Below are positions 51,822 to 60,467 of a stretch of DNA of 64,000 nucleotides, piece after piece. Source of the DNA: Nonomuraea terrae (GTDB taxonomy: Bacteria; Actinomycetota; Actinomycetes; Streptosporangiales; Streptosporangiaceae); the NCBI RefSeq assembly GCF_004348995.1, contig NZ_SMKQ01000010.1, positions 30,988-94,987 of the forward strand, in the 5' to 3' direction. Position 1 is the stretch's first letter, and each line of letters opens with the position of its first letter. The position numbers and the translations under genes were made by a program. The notes under the pieces were generated by a model. The model made no database searches, was not told the origin of the DNA, and was given only the letters and a program-made list of their open reading frames with translations.

Positions 51822-53516
51822 ATGCATGTCCCCTTGATCAGTGCCTTACGGCGGGCGCTCAAAGCGGCCGCCACGGCGCCGGGCCTGGCCGTGCTGCTGC
51901 TGGCCGCCGGGCTCCCGGCGCTCTTCCTGTCGTCGGGCCAGGCCGCCGCGCAGCCCCGCCTGCAACTGACCGCCTCGGCGGACCAGGTGCTCACCTGGAC
52001 CGCCGACGACGGCATGACCGCGTACAAGTCGGCGCCGACAGAGGCGACGGCGGGTCCTGCCACCATCGTCTTCGAGAACAGCGTGGCGACCGGCAACGTC
52101 ACCGGCATGACCCACACCCTGACCTTCGACGTCTCCACCCCGGGCTACAACCACGACGTCAGGCTCAACATCCTCGCCAGCCCCATCGACGCGAACGGCG
52201 GCCGGCACGAGGCGCAGGTGAACCTCACGCCGGGCAAGTACCGCTTCTTCTGCGCGATCCCCGGTCACGGCCAGATGGTCGGCGAGCTGGTGGTCACCCA
52301 AGGCGGCGGCTCGGACACGACCGCGCCGCAGGTGTCGGCGCAGGTGGCGGGCGACCAGGACGAGGACGGCAACTACGTCGGCTCCGCGACCGTGACCGTC
52401 TCCGCGAGCGACACCGAGTCCGGGGTCGAGACGGTCGAATACGCCCTCGACGACGCGGCGTTCGCGCCCTACACCGCGCCGGTGACGGTCAACGAGATCG
52501 GCGCGCACACCGTGCGCTACCGGGCCACCGACACGGCCGGCAACACCTCGGAGGTCGGCTCGGTGGCGTTCACCGTGGTGGCCCCGCAGGAGGAGGACAC
52601 CACTCCCCCGCAGGTAACGGCGGAGGTCGGGGGTGACCGGGACGACGACGGCAACTACGTCGGCTCCGCGACGGTCACCATCACCGCGAACGACGCTCAG
52701 TCCGGGGTCGACACGGTGGAGTACTCGCTGGACGGCCAGCCGTACGCGGTCTACACGCAGCCGCTCACGGTCGGCCAGCCCGGCGCCCACGTCGTGACCT
52801 ACCGGGCCACCGACAAGGCGGGCAACACCTCCGACGCGGGCACGACGGAGTTCACCGTGGTGGCCGAGCAGGAGGAGGACACCACTCCCCCGCAGGTGAC
52901 CGCGCAGGTGGCGGGCGACCAGAACGAGAACGGCGAGTACGTCGGCTCCGCGACGGTCACCGTCACCGCTGACGACACCGAGTCCGGGGTCGACACGGTG
53001 GAGTACTCGCTCGACAACGCGGCGTTCGCGGCCTACACGGCGCCGGTGACGGTCAACCGGGCGGGGGCGCACACCGTGCGCTACCGGGCCACCGACGAGG
53101 CGGGCAACACCTCGGAGGTCGGCTCGGTGACGTTCACCGTCGTGGCTCCCCAGGGCGGGGACACCACCCCGCCGCAGGTGACGGCGGGCATCACCGGGAG
53201 CATGGACTGGGCGTGGAACTACGTGGGCTCCGCGACGGTGACGATCACGGCGAACGACACCGAGTCCGGGGTGGACAAGGTGGAGTACTCGCTGGACGGC
53301 CAGCCGTACGCGGTCTACACGAAGGCGCTGGCGGTCTCCCAGCCCGGAGCGCACACGGTGACCTACCGGGCCACCGACAAGGCCGGGAACACCTCCGCGG
53401 TCGGCACGGCCACATTCATGCTCGTCAAGGCGGCGTCGGGCGGGGACGACGACCCGCCGGGCGAGCAATGCCCGAAGCCGGGCAAGGGCAACGGCAAGGA
53501 TTGCAAGAAGCCCTGA
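51822..53516 (+). CDS. Secreted cupredoxin with four Ig-like (OmpL47-type) repeats
   Basis: Exported protein of 564 residues. A signal peptide (about 1-42) is followed by a plastocyanin-like domain (about 45-160) with type-1 copper ligands His (MTHTLTF), Cys, His and Met (FFCAIPGHGQM). Four repeats of about 94 residues follow, each starting TTPPQV or similar and ending YRATDxAGNTS; these are OmpL47-type beta-sandwiches common in surface proteins. The C-terminus is basic with two Cys (EQCPKPGKGNGKDCKK). DNA period is about 282 bp. It is a plausible electron carrier between the secreted dehydrogenase and the laccase. ATG at 51822 has GAGAGG upstream. Confidence 0.9.
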   Translation: MHVPLISALRRALKAAATAPGLAVLLLAAGLPALFLSSGQAAAQPRLQLTASADQVLTWTADDGMTAYKSAPTEATAGPATIVFENSVATGNVTGMTHTLTFDVSTPGYNHDVRLNILASPIDANGGRHEAQVNLTPGKYRFFCAIPGHGQMVGELVVTQGGGSDTTAPQVSAQVAGDQDEDGNYVGSATVTVSASDTESGVETVEYALDDAAFAPYTAPVTVNEIGAHTVRYRATDTAGNTSEVGSVAFTVVAPQEEDTTPPQVTAEVGGDRDDDGNYVGSATVTITANDAQSGVDTVEYSLDGQPYAVYTQPLTVGQPGAHVVTYRATDKAGNTSDAGTTEFTVVAEQEEDTTPPQVTAQVAGDQNENGEYVGSATVTVTADDTESGVDTVEYSLDNAAFAAYTAPVTVNRAGAHTVRYRATDEAGNTSEVGSVTFTVVAPQGGDTTPPQVTAGITGSMDWAWNYVGSATVTITANDTESGVDKVEYSLDGQPYAVYTKALAVSQPGAHTVTYRATDKAGNTSAVGTATFMLVKAASGGDDDPPGEQCPKPGKGNGKDCKKP

Positions 53517-53526
53517 TCTGATCGGC

Positions 53527-53562
53527 CGGGCGGCCTGTCTCCTTTGCGAGAGAGGCCGCCCG
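53527..53562. terminator. Stem-loop terminator between convergent genes
   Basis: CGGGCGGCCT (53527-53536) pairs perfectly with AGGCCGCCCG (53553-53562), with an inner TCTC/GAGA extension. It separates the cupredoxin gene from the convergent chimeric gene. Confidence 0.8.
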
Positions 53563-53566
53563 TGCG

Positions 53567-54070
53567 TCATCGGTCGCCGGTGGGCCGCGTCTGGCGGACC
53601 CCGTGCCGCCAGACGTCCACGATCGAGCGCGTCGCGGTGATGTCCTGGAGCGGGTCGCCGTCGACGAGCACGAGGTCGGCCAGCAGCCCGAACGCCTCTC
53701 GCAGGACGAACGCCGCCCGCTCCGGCGGCGTCAGCCGTTCGAGCAGGATCATGACCCCGTACGAGAGGGACTCGCGCTGCTCGACCGTCTCCAGCGGGCC
53801 GAAGGCGCCGCTGGAGACGCGGACGGGCTCGGGGAACCACGGCCCGGGGTAGCGCTCCCGGTCCGCCCGCGCGGAGGTGAGCCGGTTGAGGCACAGGTTC
53901 GTGACGACGGTGGTGAGCCACGCGCCGGGGACGGCGACCTGCGTGCCGCGCTGCCAGCGGATGTAGGCCTCCTGGACGACGTCCTCGGCCTCGCCCGCGT
54001 CCCCGAGCAGCCGGTACGCCAGGCCCAGCAGCCGGGGACGGTCCGCCAGGAAGACCTCCAGGGAGTTCAT
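53567..54070 (-). pseudogene. Sigma factor / amidohydrolase chimera formed by deletion
   Basis: One open frame of 167 residues made of two unrelated halves. Residues 1-127 are the N-terminal part of a SigJ-type ECF sigma factor (RLLGDAGEAEDVVQEAYIRW, then LTPPERAAFVLREAF) but stop before the region-4 DNA-binding helix. Residues 128-167 (LLADLVLVDGDPLQDITATR, then IVDVWRHGVRQTR) are the C-terminal end of an imidazolonepropionase-like amidohydrolase. A deletion joining the 5' part of one gene to the 3' part of the next explains it. Region 2 could still bind RNA polymerase, so a dominant-negative product is possible but speculative. Confidence 0.8.
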
Positions 54071-54077
54071 CGCCCGG

Positions 54078-55727
54078 TCAGCGCGGCCTGGCCGCTCGGA
54101 GGAGACCGGCCGGGAGGTAGGGGGAGACGACCTGGACGTCCCAGCCGCGGCGGCGCGCGTGGCAGGCCAGGGCCAGGACGTCGAGGTTGATCGCGGCCTC
54201 GGAGTCGTCCGCGCGGTCGGCGACCCCGTAGTGGTCGCGGTGGGCGTCGAGGGCGTCGAGCAGGGCCAGGTTGAAGCTCTCCTGGTCGCCCTCGACCAGC
54301 TGCGCGAGCAGGACGGCGGGCGGCGGGAAGAATCCCCAGGTCCTGGCCTTGTCGCAGTCGTGCAGGGCCTGGTCGGTGGCGGGTTCGGGGTCGGCGCCGC
54401 GCAGGTAGTCGTGCAGGGCTCTGCGGTAGGAGGCGAAGGCGGAGCCGTCCTGCCGGAGGGCGGCGGAGCCGGCCACGACGACCGGGGCCAGGTCCTCTCG
54501 GGTCCCGGTGATCAGCGCGAAATTCACGGCGGTGTGCCAGGTGCCGGGCTCGGCCGCGCGGTGAGCGGGGTAGGCGAGCGTGCGGCCGTCGATCGTCACC
54601 TCGACGCCGGCGCCGGGCTCGGCGAGCGCGACGCGGAACAACGCGGCCCCCAGCTGGGAGGCCAGGCGCAGGTTCGCCAGTTGCCCGTCCGTGACGTCGT
54701 CGGACAGCCCGGCGCGGGCCACGAAGAGCAGCTCCTGATACCGCAACGCGGTCGACAGTCCTCGCGGGTCCAGCGGCTTTCCGTCCTCCGGGGTGAACGC
54801 CTCCCTGGTGTACTCCTCGAACAACGCCTCGCTCTCCGGGTGCAGGAAGCCGGGCGGCCCCGGCCGCCGCACCACGACCGGCCCGGCGGCCAGCTCGGCG
54901 ACCGCGTCAGGACGCCTCTCCCGGCCGTACGCCCGGACCCTCGGGCCCGCGGTCGCGAAGCCGGTCACCAGCGCGCGCGGCAGATAGCCGGTCTCGGGCG
55001 GCGGCCAGCCCTGACGGCGGTAGGCCAGGGCGGCGAGGGCCAACGGGAGGAGCGGGAGCAGGGTGCGGGGCCGGTCTCCGGGCCCGTGGAGCGCGCGGTG
55101 GCGGAGGAGCAGCTCGGCCAGAGCGGTGCGGAACGTCTCCTGGTCGCCGGCTTCCAGGGCGCGCAGGGCGTGGACCGCTGTGGCGTGCGGGAGGGTGGCG
55201 TCGGTCGCGGCGCGCGGTTCCTCCGTGTCGCCGATGACGTACGCCATCAAGCCGTCGACGAGCTCCTCCTGGGCCGTGCCGCGGGCGAAGTGGAACGCCT
55301 CCCCGTGCCGCTCGGCCGTGCCCGCCAGGACCGCGAGGCAGAACGCGTCGAGCCAGCGGTCCGCGGTGATCGGCTGCGGCGTGCCCCCGGGCTCGGGCCC
55401 GTAGGTGATGCCGAAGTCGACGTAGTCGAGGTAGACCGAGAAACCGGCGAACGGGTGGTACGCCGCGTACGCGACCGCTCCGGCGGCGGCCTCGGCGGCG
55501 TTGCCGAAGGCGGCCCTGGCCTCGGGGGTGTCGAGGTCCGGCGTCCCGGCGGAGAGCGCGCCCAGGTAGTCCAGGAACTCCTCGCAGATCAGCCACCACT
55601 CGTACGCGGTCATCGGGCCGGCCTTCGCCATCGACCTGACCATCGAGCCGATCCTGTCGGCGAACCCCTCACGGGCCGCCGCCACCGTTGCCTCGCGCAC
55701 CTCGTGACGCTGTCCCCCGGAGATCAC
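54078..55727 (-). CDS. Imm49-like protein, tandem duplicated
   Basis: Cytoplasmic helical protein of 549 residues. The C-terminal half shows the pattern I associate with Imm49 immunity proteins of polymorphic toxin systems (LVEGDQESFNLALLDALDAH, NLDVLALACHARRRGWDVQV, SPYLPAGLL). The N-terminal half repeats the pattern (EAGDQETFRTALAELLLRH, LALAALAYRRQGW, GYLPRALV), so the protein looks like two fused copies. No toxin gene is adjacent. GTG at 55727 has AGGTGGGG upstream. The Imm49 assignment is by pattern only; it could be another helical-repeat family. Confidence 0.6.
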   Translation of the reverse strand: MISGGQRHEVREATVAAAREGFADRIGSMVRSMAKAGPMTAYEWWLICEEFLDYLGALSAGTPDLDTPEARAAFGNAAEAAAGAVAYAAYHPFAGFSVYLDYVDFGITYGPEPGGTPQPITADRWLDAFCLAVLAGTAERHGEAFHFARGTAQEELVDGLMAYVIGDTEEPRAATDATLPHATAVHALRALEAGDQETFRTALAELLLRHRALHGPGDRPRTLLPLLPLALAALAYRRQGWPPPETGYLPRALVTGFATAGPRVRAYGRERRPDAVAELAAGPVVVRRPGPPGFLHPESEALFEEYTREAFTPEDGKPLDPRGLSTALRYQELLFVARAGLSDDVTDGQLANLRLASQLGAALFRVALAEPGAGVEVTIDGRTLAYPAHRAAEPGTWHTAVNFALITGTREDLAPVVVAGSAALRQDGSAFASYRRALHDYLRGADPEPATDQALHDCDKARTWGFFPPPAVLLAQLVEGDQESFNLALLDALDAHRDHYGVADRADDSEAAINLDVLALACHARRRGWDVQVVSPYLPAGLLRAARPR

Positions 55728-55764
55728 AGCACCCCACCTTAAACCGAAATATCGGGATATGGCG

Positions 55765-57022
55765 CTACCTGTGGGCCTTCGCCCGGCGGATGAGCGAGGC
55801 GGCCGCGGAGACCAGCGCCATGGCCGTGGCCAGCGCGAAGACCACCACCAGGCCGTTGTGGAACGGGTGCGAGATCAGCTCCGGGAAGAACCGGCGGCCG
55901 GTGAGCACGTCGACGTGCGCCGGGGGCAGGTGGCCCAGCAGCCCCGGCCCGAGAAGGTGCCCGACGGGGTTGTAACCGAGGAACGCGGCGAACAACACCC
56001 CCACCGGCGGCAGCTCGGCGATGGAGTGGGCGGCCTGGGCGGGCACCCCCTGCGCGGTGAGCCCGACGCTGAGGACGCCCGGCAGCGAGTCGGACAATCC
56101 GGCCACCATGAGGCGTGGCCGCGTTCCCGCCGGCGAAGGCCGTGCTGCGGAACAGGCTCAGCCGGATCAGGGGCTCGGCTGTGCTCGTCTCGGCCAGGCA
56201 GAAGACGGCCAGCATCGCGACGCCGCCGGCGAGGGCGGCCAGCACCCACGGGTTCGTCCAGCCCATGATGTGGCCGCCGTACGTGATGCCGGCGAGCAGG
56301 GCCGTCAGGCCCACGGCGAAGGTGATGTTGCCCCACCAGTCCATGCGCCCGGGGGCGCGCTTGCCGGTCTCGTGCAGGGAGCGGTACGCCCAGACGGTGC
56401 CCGCGACCCCGATCGGGACGTTGACCCAGAAGACCGAGCGCCAGTCCCACTCCGCGAGCACCCCGCCGAGCACCAGGCCGAGGAACGAGCCGGCGATGCC
56501 CGCCACCATGTTGACGCCCAGCGCCATGCCGCGTTGCCGGCCGGGGAACGCGTCGGTGATGATGGCGGCGGAGTTGGCCATGAGCATGGCGCCGCCGACC
56601 GCCTGCACCACCCGCCACCCGATCAGCCACAGCGCGCCGCCCCCGCCGTGGAAGGGATCCAGCGAGAGCACGACCGACGTCAGGGTGAAGATGACGAACC
56701 CGCTGTTGTAGATGCGGACCCGGCCCCACATGTCGCCCAGCCTGCCGAGCGTGACCACCAGGACCGCCGTGACGAGCATGTAGCCCATGAGCGTCCAGAG
56801 CAGATAGCCGACGTTCCCGGGCTCAAGCGGGTCGAGCCGGATGCCTGTGAAGATCGCGGGCAGCGAGATCAGCACGATGGAGCTGTTGATGGAGGCGATC
56901 AGGACCCCGAGGGTGGTGTTGGTCAGCGCCACCCACTTGTAGTGGGGGTGGTCGGCGGCGATCCAGGTGCGGCGGGCGCGTGGCGGACCGGTGTTCCGGC
57001 CTGTCGTCCGGTGGGTCACCAT
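55765..57022 (-). pseudogene. Broken MFS drug exporter (DHA2-like)
   Basis: The N-terminal half is a normal 14-helix-type exporter (LTNTTLGVLIASINSSIVLI, GRLGDMWGRVRIYNSGF, VVQAVGGAMLMANSAAIITD, AGIAGSFLGLVLGGVL) as far as LIRLSLFRSTAFAGGNAA. There the frame is lost near 56100-56115 and the last 114 residues (MVAGLSDSLPGVLSVGLTAQ to SLIRRAKAHR) continue in another frame. Comparison with the usual layout suggests some 150 residues are missing at the junction. It overlaps the P450 stop by its start codon, so it was once co-expressed with the P450 and probably exported its product. Confidence 0.8.
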
Positions 57023-58251
57023 GCCACGGGCAGCTCGTAGACGCCGTAGATGAACCCGTCGTGCTTGAACGGGATGCGATCGAGGTCCACGGCCGGTCGC
57101 AGCGAGGGGATGCGGCGGTAGAGCGTGCCGTAGACGACCTGCAACTCGACGCGGGCCAGCGGCTGACCGAGACACTGGTGCACGCCGAAGCCGAACGCGA
57201 CGTGATGGCGCGCGTTGCGGTGGAGGTCGAGCCGGTCGGGGTCGGGGAAGGCGGCCGGGTCCCGGTTCCCGGCGTCGGTGGCCAGGATGACGCCCTCGCC
57301 GGCGCGGATGGTCTGCCCGCCGATCTCGATGTCCTCCAGGGCCACCCGGCGCCGTCCGGTCGCCACGATGGTCAGGTAGCGCAGGAGCTCCTCGACCGCC
57401 CCCGCGACCAGCGCCGGGTCGTCGGTCTCCCGCAGCTCGGCCAGCCGGCCGGGGTGGTGCAGCAGCGCGAGGGTGCCCAGCGCGATCATGTTGGCGGTGG
57501 TCTCGTGGCCGGCGATCAGCAGCAGCCGCCCGATGGACGCCGCCTCCCCCCGGGTCAGCTCGCCGGTGGCGACCCGCTTGACGGCCAGCTCCGAGAGCAG
57601 GTCGTCCCCGGGGCGCGCGAGCTTGTCGCCGACCAGCTCGTCGAGGTAGTCGACCAGCCGCTGCTGGGCCAGCCTGGCCTGCTCCGGAGGCGTGTCGTTC
57701 TTGACCAGGATCCGGCTCTGGGCCTGGAAGAAGTCATGATCGGCGTACGGAACGCCGAGTAGCTCGCAGATCACCCGCGACGGCACCGGCAGCGCGAACG
57801 CCTCGACGAGGTCCACGGGGTTCGGGCCGGCCAGCATCTCGTCGATCTGGCCGTCCACGATCGCCTGGATGGCCGGGCGCAGCGCCTCCACGCGCCTGAT
57901 GGAGAACGGCGCGGTGACCGTCCTGCGCAGGCGGGCGTGCTCGGGGTTGTCCATGGTGAGGAACGTCTGCGTCTGCCGCCGCAGCTCCTTCTGGGACGGG
58001 CCCTGATGCGGGTAGTGCGGGTTGCCGCTGTCGGCGCTGATGCGCCGGTCGGCCAGCAGCGCCCGCTGGTCCTCGTACCGGGTGACCAGCCAGGGGGTGC
58101 TGCCGTCCCAGATGCGTACGCGGGTGATGGGCGCGGCGGCCTGCAGCTGCCGCAGGCGCGGCGGCGGGTCGAACGGGCAGCCGGGCGCGCGCCGCATCGG
58201 GTAGTCCTCGGCCACGGGGGGTGTGGTGGTGGTTTCCGGGTTGGCGGTCAT
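57016..58251 (-). CDS. Cytochrome P450 (CYP105-like)
   Basis: Second P450, 411 residues. IAGHETTANMIALG (I helix), EELLRYL (ExxR) and the haem loop FGFGVHQCLGQPLAR are intact, and the N-terminus again has GCPFDPP. It is a relative, not a duplicate, of the enzyme at 8549-9832. ATG at 58251 has AAGGGGCAAGG upstream. It is followed by the exporter pseudogene and preceded by a MarR gene, the layout of a small detoxification or resistance unit. No ferredoxin partner is nearby. Confidence 0.93.
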   Translation of the reverse strand: MTANPETTTTPPVAEDYPMRRAPGCPFDPPPRLRQLQAAAPITRVRIWDGSTPWLVTRYEDQRALLADRRISADSGNPHYPHQGPSQKELRRQTQTFLTMDNPEHARLRRTVTAPFSIRRVEALRPAIQAIVDGQIDEMLAGPNPVDLVEAFALPVPSRVICELLGVPYADHDFFQAQSRILVKNDTPPEQARLAQQRLVDYLDELVGDKLARPGDDLLSELAVKRVATGELTRGEAASIGRLLLIAGHETTANMIALGTLALLHHPGRLAELRETDDPALVAGAVEELLRYLTIVATGRRRVALEDIEIGGQTIRAGEGVILATDAGNRDPAAFPDPDRLDLHRNARHHVAFGFGVHQCLGQPLARVELQVVYGTLYRRIPSLRPAVDLDRIPFKHDGFIYGVYELPVAW

Positions 58252-58347
58252 GATGCCTTGCCCCTTCTCCGGTGGTGAACGTCCTCGGTCGTGAACGTGA
58301 TCGAGGCCTGGGCGCTTCAAAGCCGGCGCCGCCTTCTCTGCCGCGCT

Positions 58348-58842
58348 TCAGGCGCCGGCGGTCGCCTGCTGGGGCGGCGCGGGTCGGGCGCCGGCGGGAG
58401 TCTTCTGGGCTGCGGCGCTGGAGAGCAGTCGCCTGATGGCGGGGCGCGCGGCCCGCATCGCCGTGTCGAGGACCTCCTGGTCCTCCGGTGGAAGCTCCGA
58501 CAGCAGCTCGGCCATCCGGTCGCGCTGGGCCTGCCGGTGCTCCTCCAGCAACCGCCGGCCGGCGTCGGTGACGGCGACCATGACCACGCGCGCGTCCTGC
58601 GGCTCGTCCACCCTCCGCGCCAGCCCGAACTGCTCCAGCCGCTTGACCACCTGGGTCATCGACGGCTGGGCGATGCCCTCCGCGGCCGCGAGCGTCGTCA
58701 GCCGGAGCGGCCCCTGGCTGTCCAGCCTGGAGAGCGTGGACAGTGCGGTGATGTTGAGGTCTCCGTACACCGACAGGTGACGCAACACCAGCCGTGCGAC
58801 CTCTCTGAACGCGTCGGCCATGTCCGCGGCATCAGGGCCCAT
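58348..58842 (-). CDS. MarR-family regulator
   Basis: Winged-helix regulator of 164 residues. TTLAAAEGIAQPSMTQVVKR is the recognition region, VDEPQDARVVMVAVTDAGRRL the wing, and helical ends form the dimer. It is 96 bp upstream of the P450 gene on the same strand and probably controls it and the former exporter. AT-rich dyads upstream (59012-59038) are candidate binding sites. Confidence 0.88.
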   Translation of the reverse strand: MGPDAADMADAFREVARLVLRHLSVYGDLNITALSTLSRLDSQGPLRLTTLAAAEGIAQPSMTQVVKRLEQFGLARRVDEPQDARVVMVAVTDAGRRLLEEHRQAQRDRMAELLSELPPEDQEVLDTAMRAARPAIRRLLSSAAAQKTPAGARPAPPQQATAGA

Positions 58843-59011
58843 GCTCTCCGGCCTTCCTGCGACATGTCAGGCTCCAGGCGGGCCGAGCCTCGACACGCCG
58901 GTCACCGTGACCACGGGTGCGGGCGTGCATAACAGCACCACGTCCTCCAGCCTCGGGTGGTGCCCTCCGGACGCTCGTCCGGGGAGACGCCTACTGCCGT
59001 CGTATCACCGG

Positions 59012-59038
59012 CCTATATAGGACATCTATCTAAATTAG
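59012..59038. promoter_or_regulatory. AT-rich dyads upstream of the MarR gene
   Basis: CCTATATAGG (59012-59021) is a perfect palindrome, and CTAA-A-TTAG (59030-59038) follows within the same AT-rich island, the lowest-GC spot in this area. It is about 170 bp upstream of the MarR start, in the 250-bp gap after the flavin reductase gene. Promoter and operator function is inferred. Confidence 0.4.
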
Positions 59039-59093
59039 GCAAAAACTGGATAAATGCCCCAATGAAGTGCTTCGTACGGGTAGGGCAGGGCGG

Positions 59094-59663
59094 TCAATCG
59101 CCGGTCAGATACCGCCATTTGGTCATACGGTGCCGGAGGTCCAGAGTGGCGGCGTTTGCGGAGAACGTGCCGTCGCCTCGGTGATGGAACTCGCCCGCGC
59201 CCCGCTTGGCGGCGTCGTACCAGGCCCGCTCACCCTGGAGGATCCACAGGCCGTGGTCCTCGACGAGCCGGTCGTCGGCGACGGTGCATTCGATGTTGGC
59301 GAAGCACTCCATGACGAGAGGCGCCCGCACCACCGCACCGGGCGCCGGAGTGAAGCCGAACCGCTGCCATTTGTCGACGTCGCCGCCGGAGACGTTGCCG
59401 ACGTCGACCACCCGCTCGGCCAGGTCGATGGAGGGGATCGCGATGACGCACTCCCCCGTGTCCGACAACGCCTCGTAGCTGTGGTCCCAGGGGCCGAGGA
59501 CGAGCGCGATGAGGGCCCCGTGCGCGACCGGCATGTTGAAGGCGTTGGTCATCAGGTTGGCCCGCCGCCCGTCGAACGTGGACACCATGACGACCGGCCC
59601 AGGCTCGATCAGCCGATGCACGTTCTCCACCGGGTACTCCACGAAACCGCTGACAGTGCTCAT
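59094..59663 (-). CDS. Flavin reductase-like FMN-binding split-barrel protein
   Basis: Protein of 189 residues of the flavin-reductase-like split-barrel family. GPVVMVSTFDGRRANLMTNA and the PWDHSYEALSDTGECVIAIP segment bind FMN in relatives. Such proteins supply reduced flavin or reduce small substrates directly. ATG at 59663. It has a free-standing position on the minus strand. A palindrome matching the mqo operators lies about 225 bp upstream. Confidence 0.85.
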   Translation of the reverse strand: MSTVSGFVEYPVENVHRLIEPGPVVMVSTFDGRRANLMTNAFNMPVAHGALIALVLGPWDHSYEALSDTGECVIAIPSIDLAERVVDVGNVSGGDVDKWQRFGFTPAPGAVVRAPLVMECFANIECTVADDRLVEDHGLWILQGERAWYDAAKRGAGEFHHRGDGTFSANAATLDLRHRMTKWRYLTGD

Positions 59664-60059
59664 GGTTCATTCCTTTCCGCCGCCGGCGCAATCTCTCGTC
59701 ATGGCTGTCTCGTCATGGCCGGATCGAGGGCCGAACCGGGGCGGACGGAGGGCGCGCACCTCCGGGCAGTCAACGTCGGGGAGAGCCGTCATGACCGTCC
59801 GGCCCCCACTCGTCGTCACACTGCCGCGGCGCGACGACGGCCGTGCGACTTCTTGAGATATCCGTCGGCAGTGCGATCACGTCTATCACCTGTCGAACAG
59901 GTTCCGTCACGACCGAACAGGAGATATCGCCGCCGGGCATATGTCTCGCAGGCGTGCTGGGAGAAGAAAACGCGACCGTCGAAGCGAGGTCCGGCGGCGA
60001 CGTCGTGCACGTCATTCCCCTACCTGAGCCCACCGTCGGATGAGCAGCGCCGGAAGAGG
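59664..60059. other. Gene-free stretch with operator-like repeats
   Basis: About 400 bp with no convincing coding region. It contains the ACCTGT-CGA-ACAGGT palindrome at 59888-59902 and the sequence GAGATATC on both sides of it (about 59854 and 59921). It probably serves as the promoter region of the flavin reductase gene, though distance to the start is long. Confidence 0.4.
59888..59921. promoter_or_regulatory. CCTGT-type palindrome with phased half-site
   Basis: ACCTGT-CGA-ACAGGT (59888-59902) has the same arms and 3-bp spacer as the mqo operator at 26241-26255. Exactly 20 bp on, CGAACAGG (59914-59921) repeats the right half, mirroring the two-site layout at mqo. The same or a related GntR-type protein may bind both. 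Confidence 0.4.
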
Positions 60060-60425
60060 TCACTGGTGCGCGTCGTTCCAGTATCTGTACCAAGGGCCCC
60101 GCAGGTGGCGCGTATCACTCGGCCTGTGCTCGGGGCTCCAGACGTACCCGTAGGAGTCCCCGTCCCAGCCCTGCTCGCCTCGGTGGAAGTAGACCAGGTC
60201 GTCCTCCCGCCGGACGAACTCGAACGTGAGGCTTCCGATGCTCCGGCCCCTGAGCTCGACACCCTCCCCCAGCGTGCGGGCGACCGCCTCCATGTCCGCC
60301 GCCGAGTGAGCGAAACGCAGCCGCTCACCACAGATCATTGCCACAAGGACGGCTGCCACGAGCGCCGCCCCCACGTACGCGGCTCTGCGTAAGGCGGGCG
60401 TTCCCCCGCGGATCATGCCGGGCAT
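60060..60425 (-). CDS. Small membrane-anchored hypothetical protein
   Basis: Protein of 121 residues with one N-terminal hydrophobic helix (AAYVGAALVAAVLVAMICG, about 15-33) and a soluble remainder with regular strands (ELRGRSIGSLTFEFVRREDD, LVYFHRGEQGW) and an aromatic C-terminus (GPWYRYWNDAHQ). It is probably anchored with the C-terminal domain outside. I do not recognise the family. ATG at 60425, 42 bp after the ene-reductase gene on the same strand, so the two may be co-transcribed. Confidence 0.6.
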   Translation of the reverse strand: MPGMIRGGTPALRRAAYVGAALVAAVLVAMICGERLRFAHSAADMEAVARTLGEGVELRGRSIGSLTFEFVRREDDLVYFHRGEQGWDGDSYGYVWSPEHRPSDTRHLRGPWYRYWNDAHQ

Positions 60426-60467
60426 GTGGTCATCGTCGCACGTGCCGTGACCCCGCCGATGGCCGTC

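Noticed and set aside
47712..51827. Very long open frame (over 1300 codons) antisense to the PQQ-dehydrogenase gene
   Set aside because: Typical GC-rich antisense shadow: Arg/Ala/Val/His-rich composition with no domain, no ribosome site and a well-supported gene on the other strand.
51846..53921. Antisense open frame of about 690 codons, and the repeated DNA of the cupredoxin gene as a CRISPR-like array
   Set aside because: The periodicity (about 282 bp) comes from four Ig-like protein repeats on the plus strand; units are far too long and diverged for CRISPR.
59888..59910. LexA (SOS) box at CGAACAGGTTC
   Set aside because: The actinobacterial box needs CGAAC-N4-GTTCG; here the spacer is 2 bp. 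The ACCTGT/ACAGGT palindrome explains the symmetry better.
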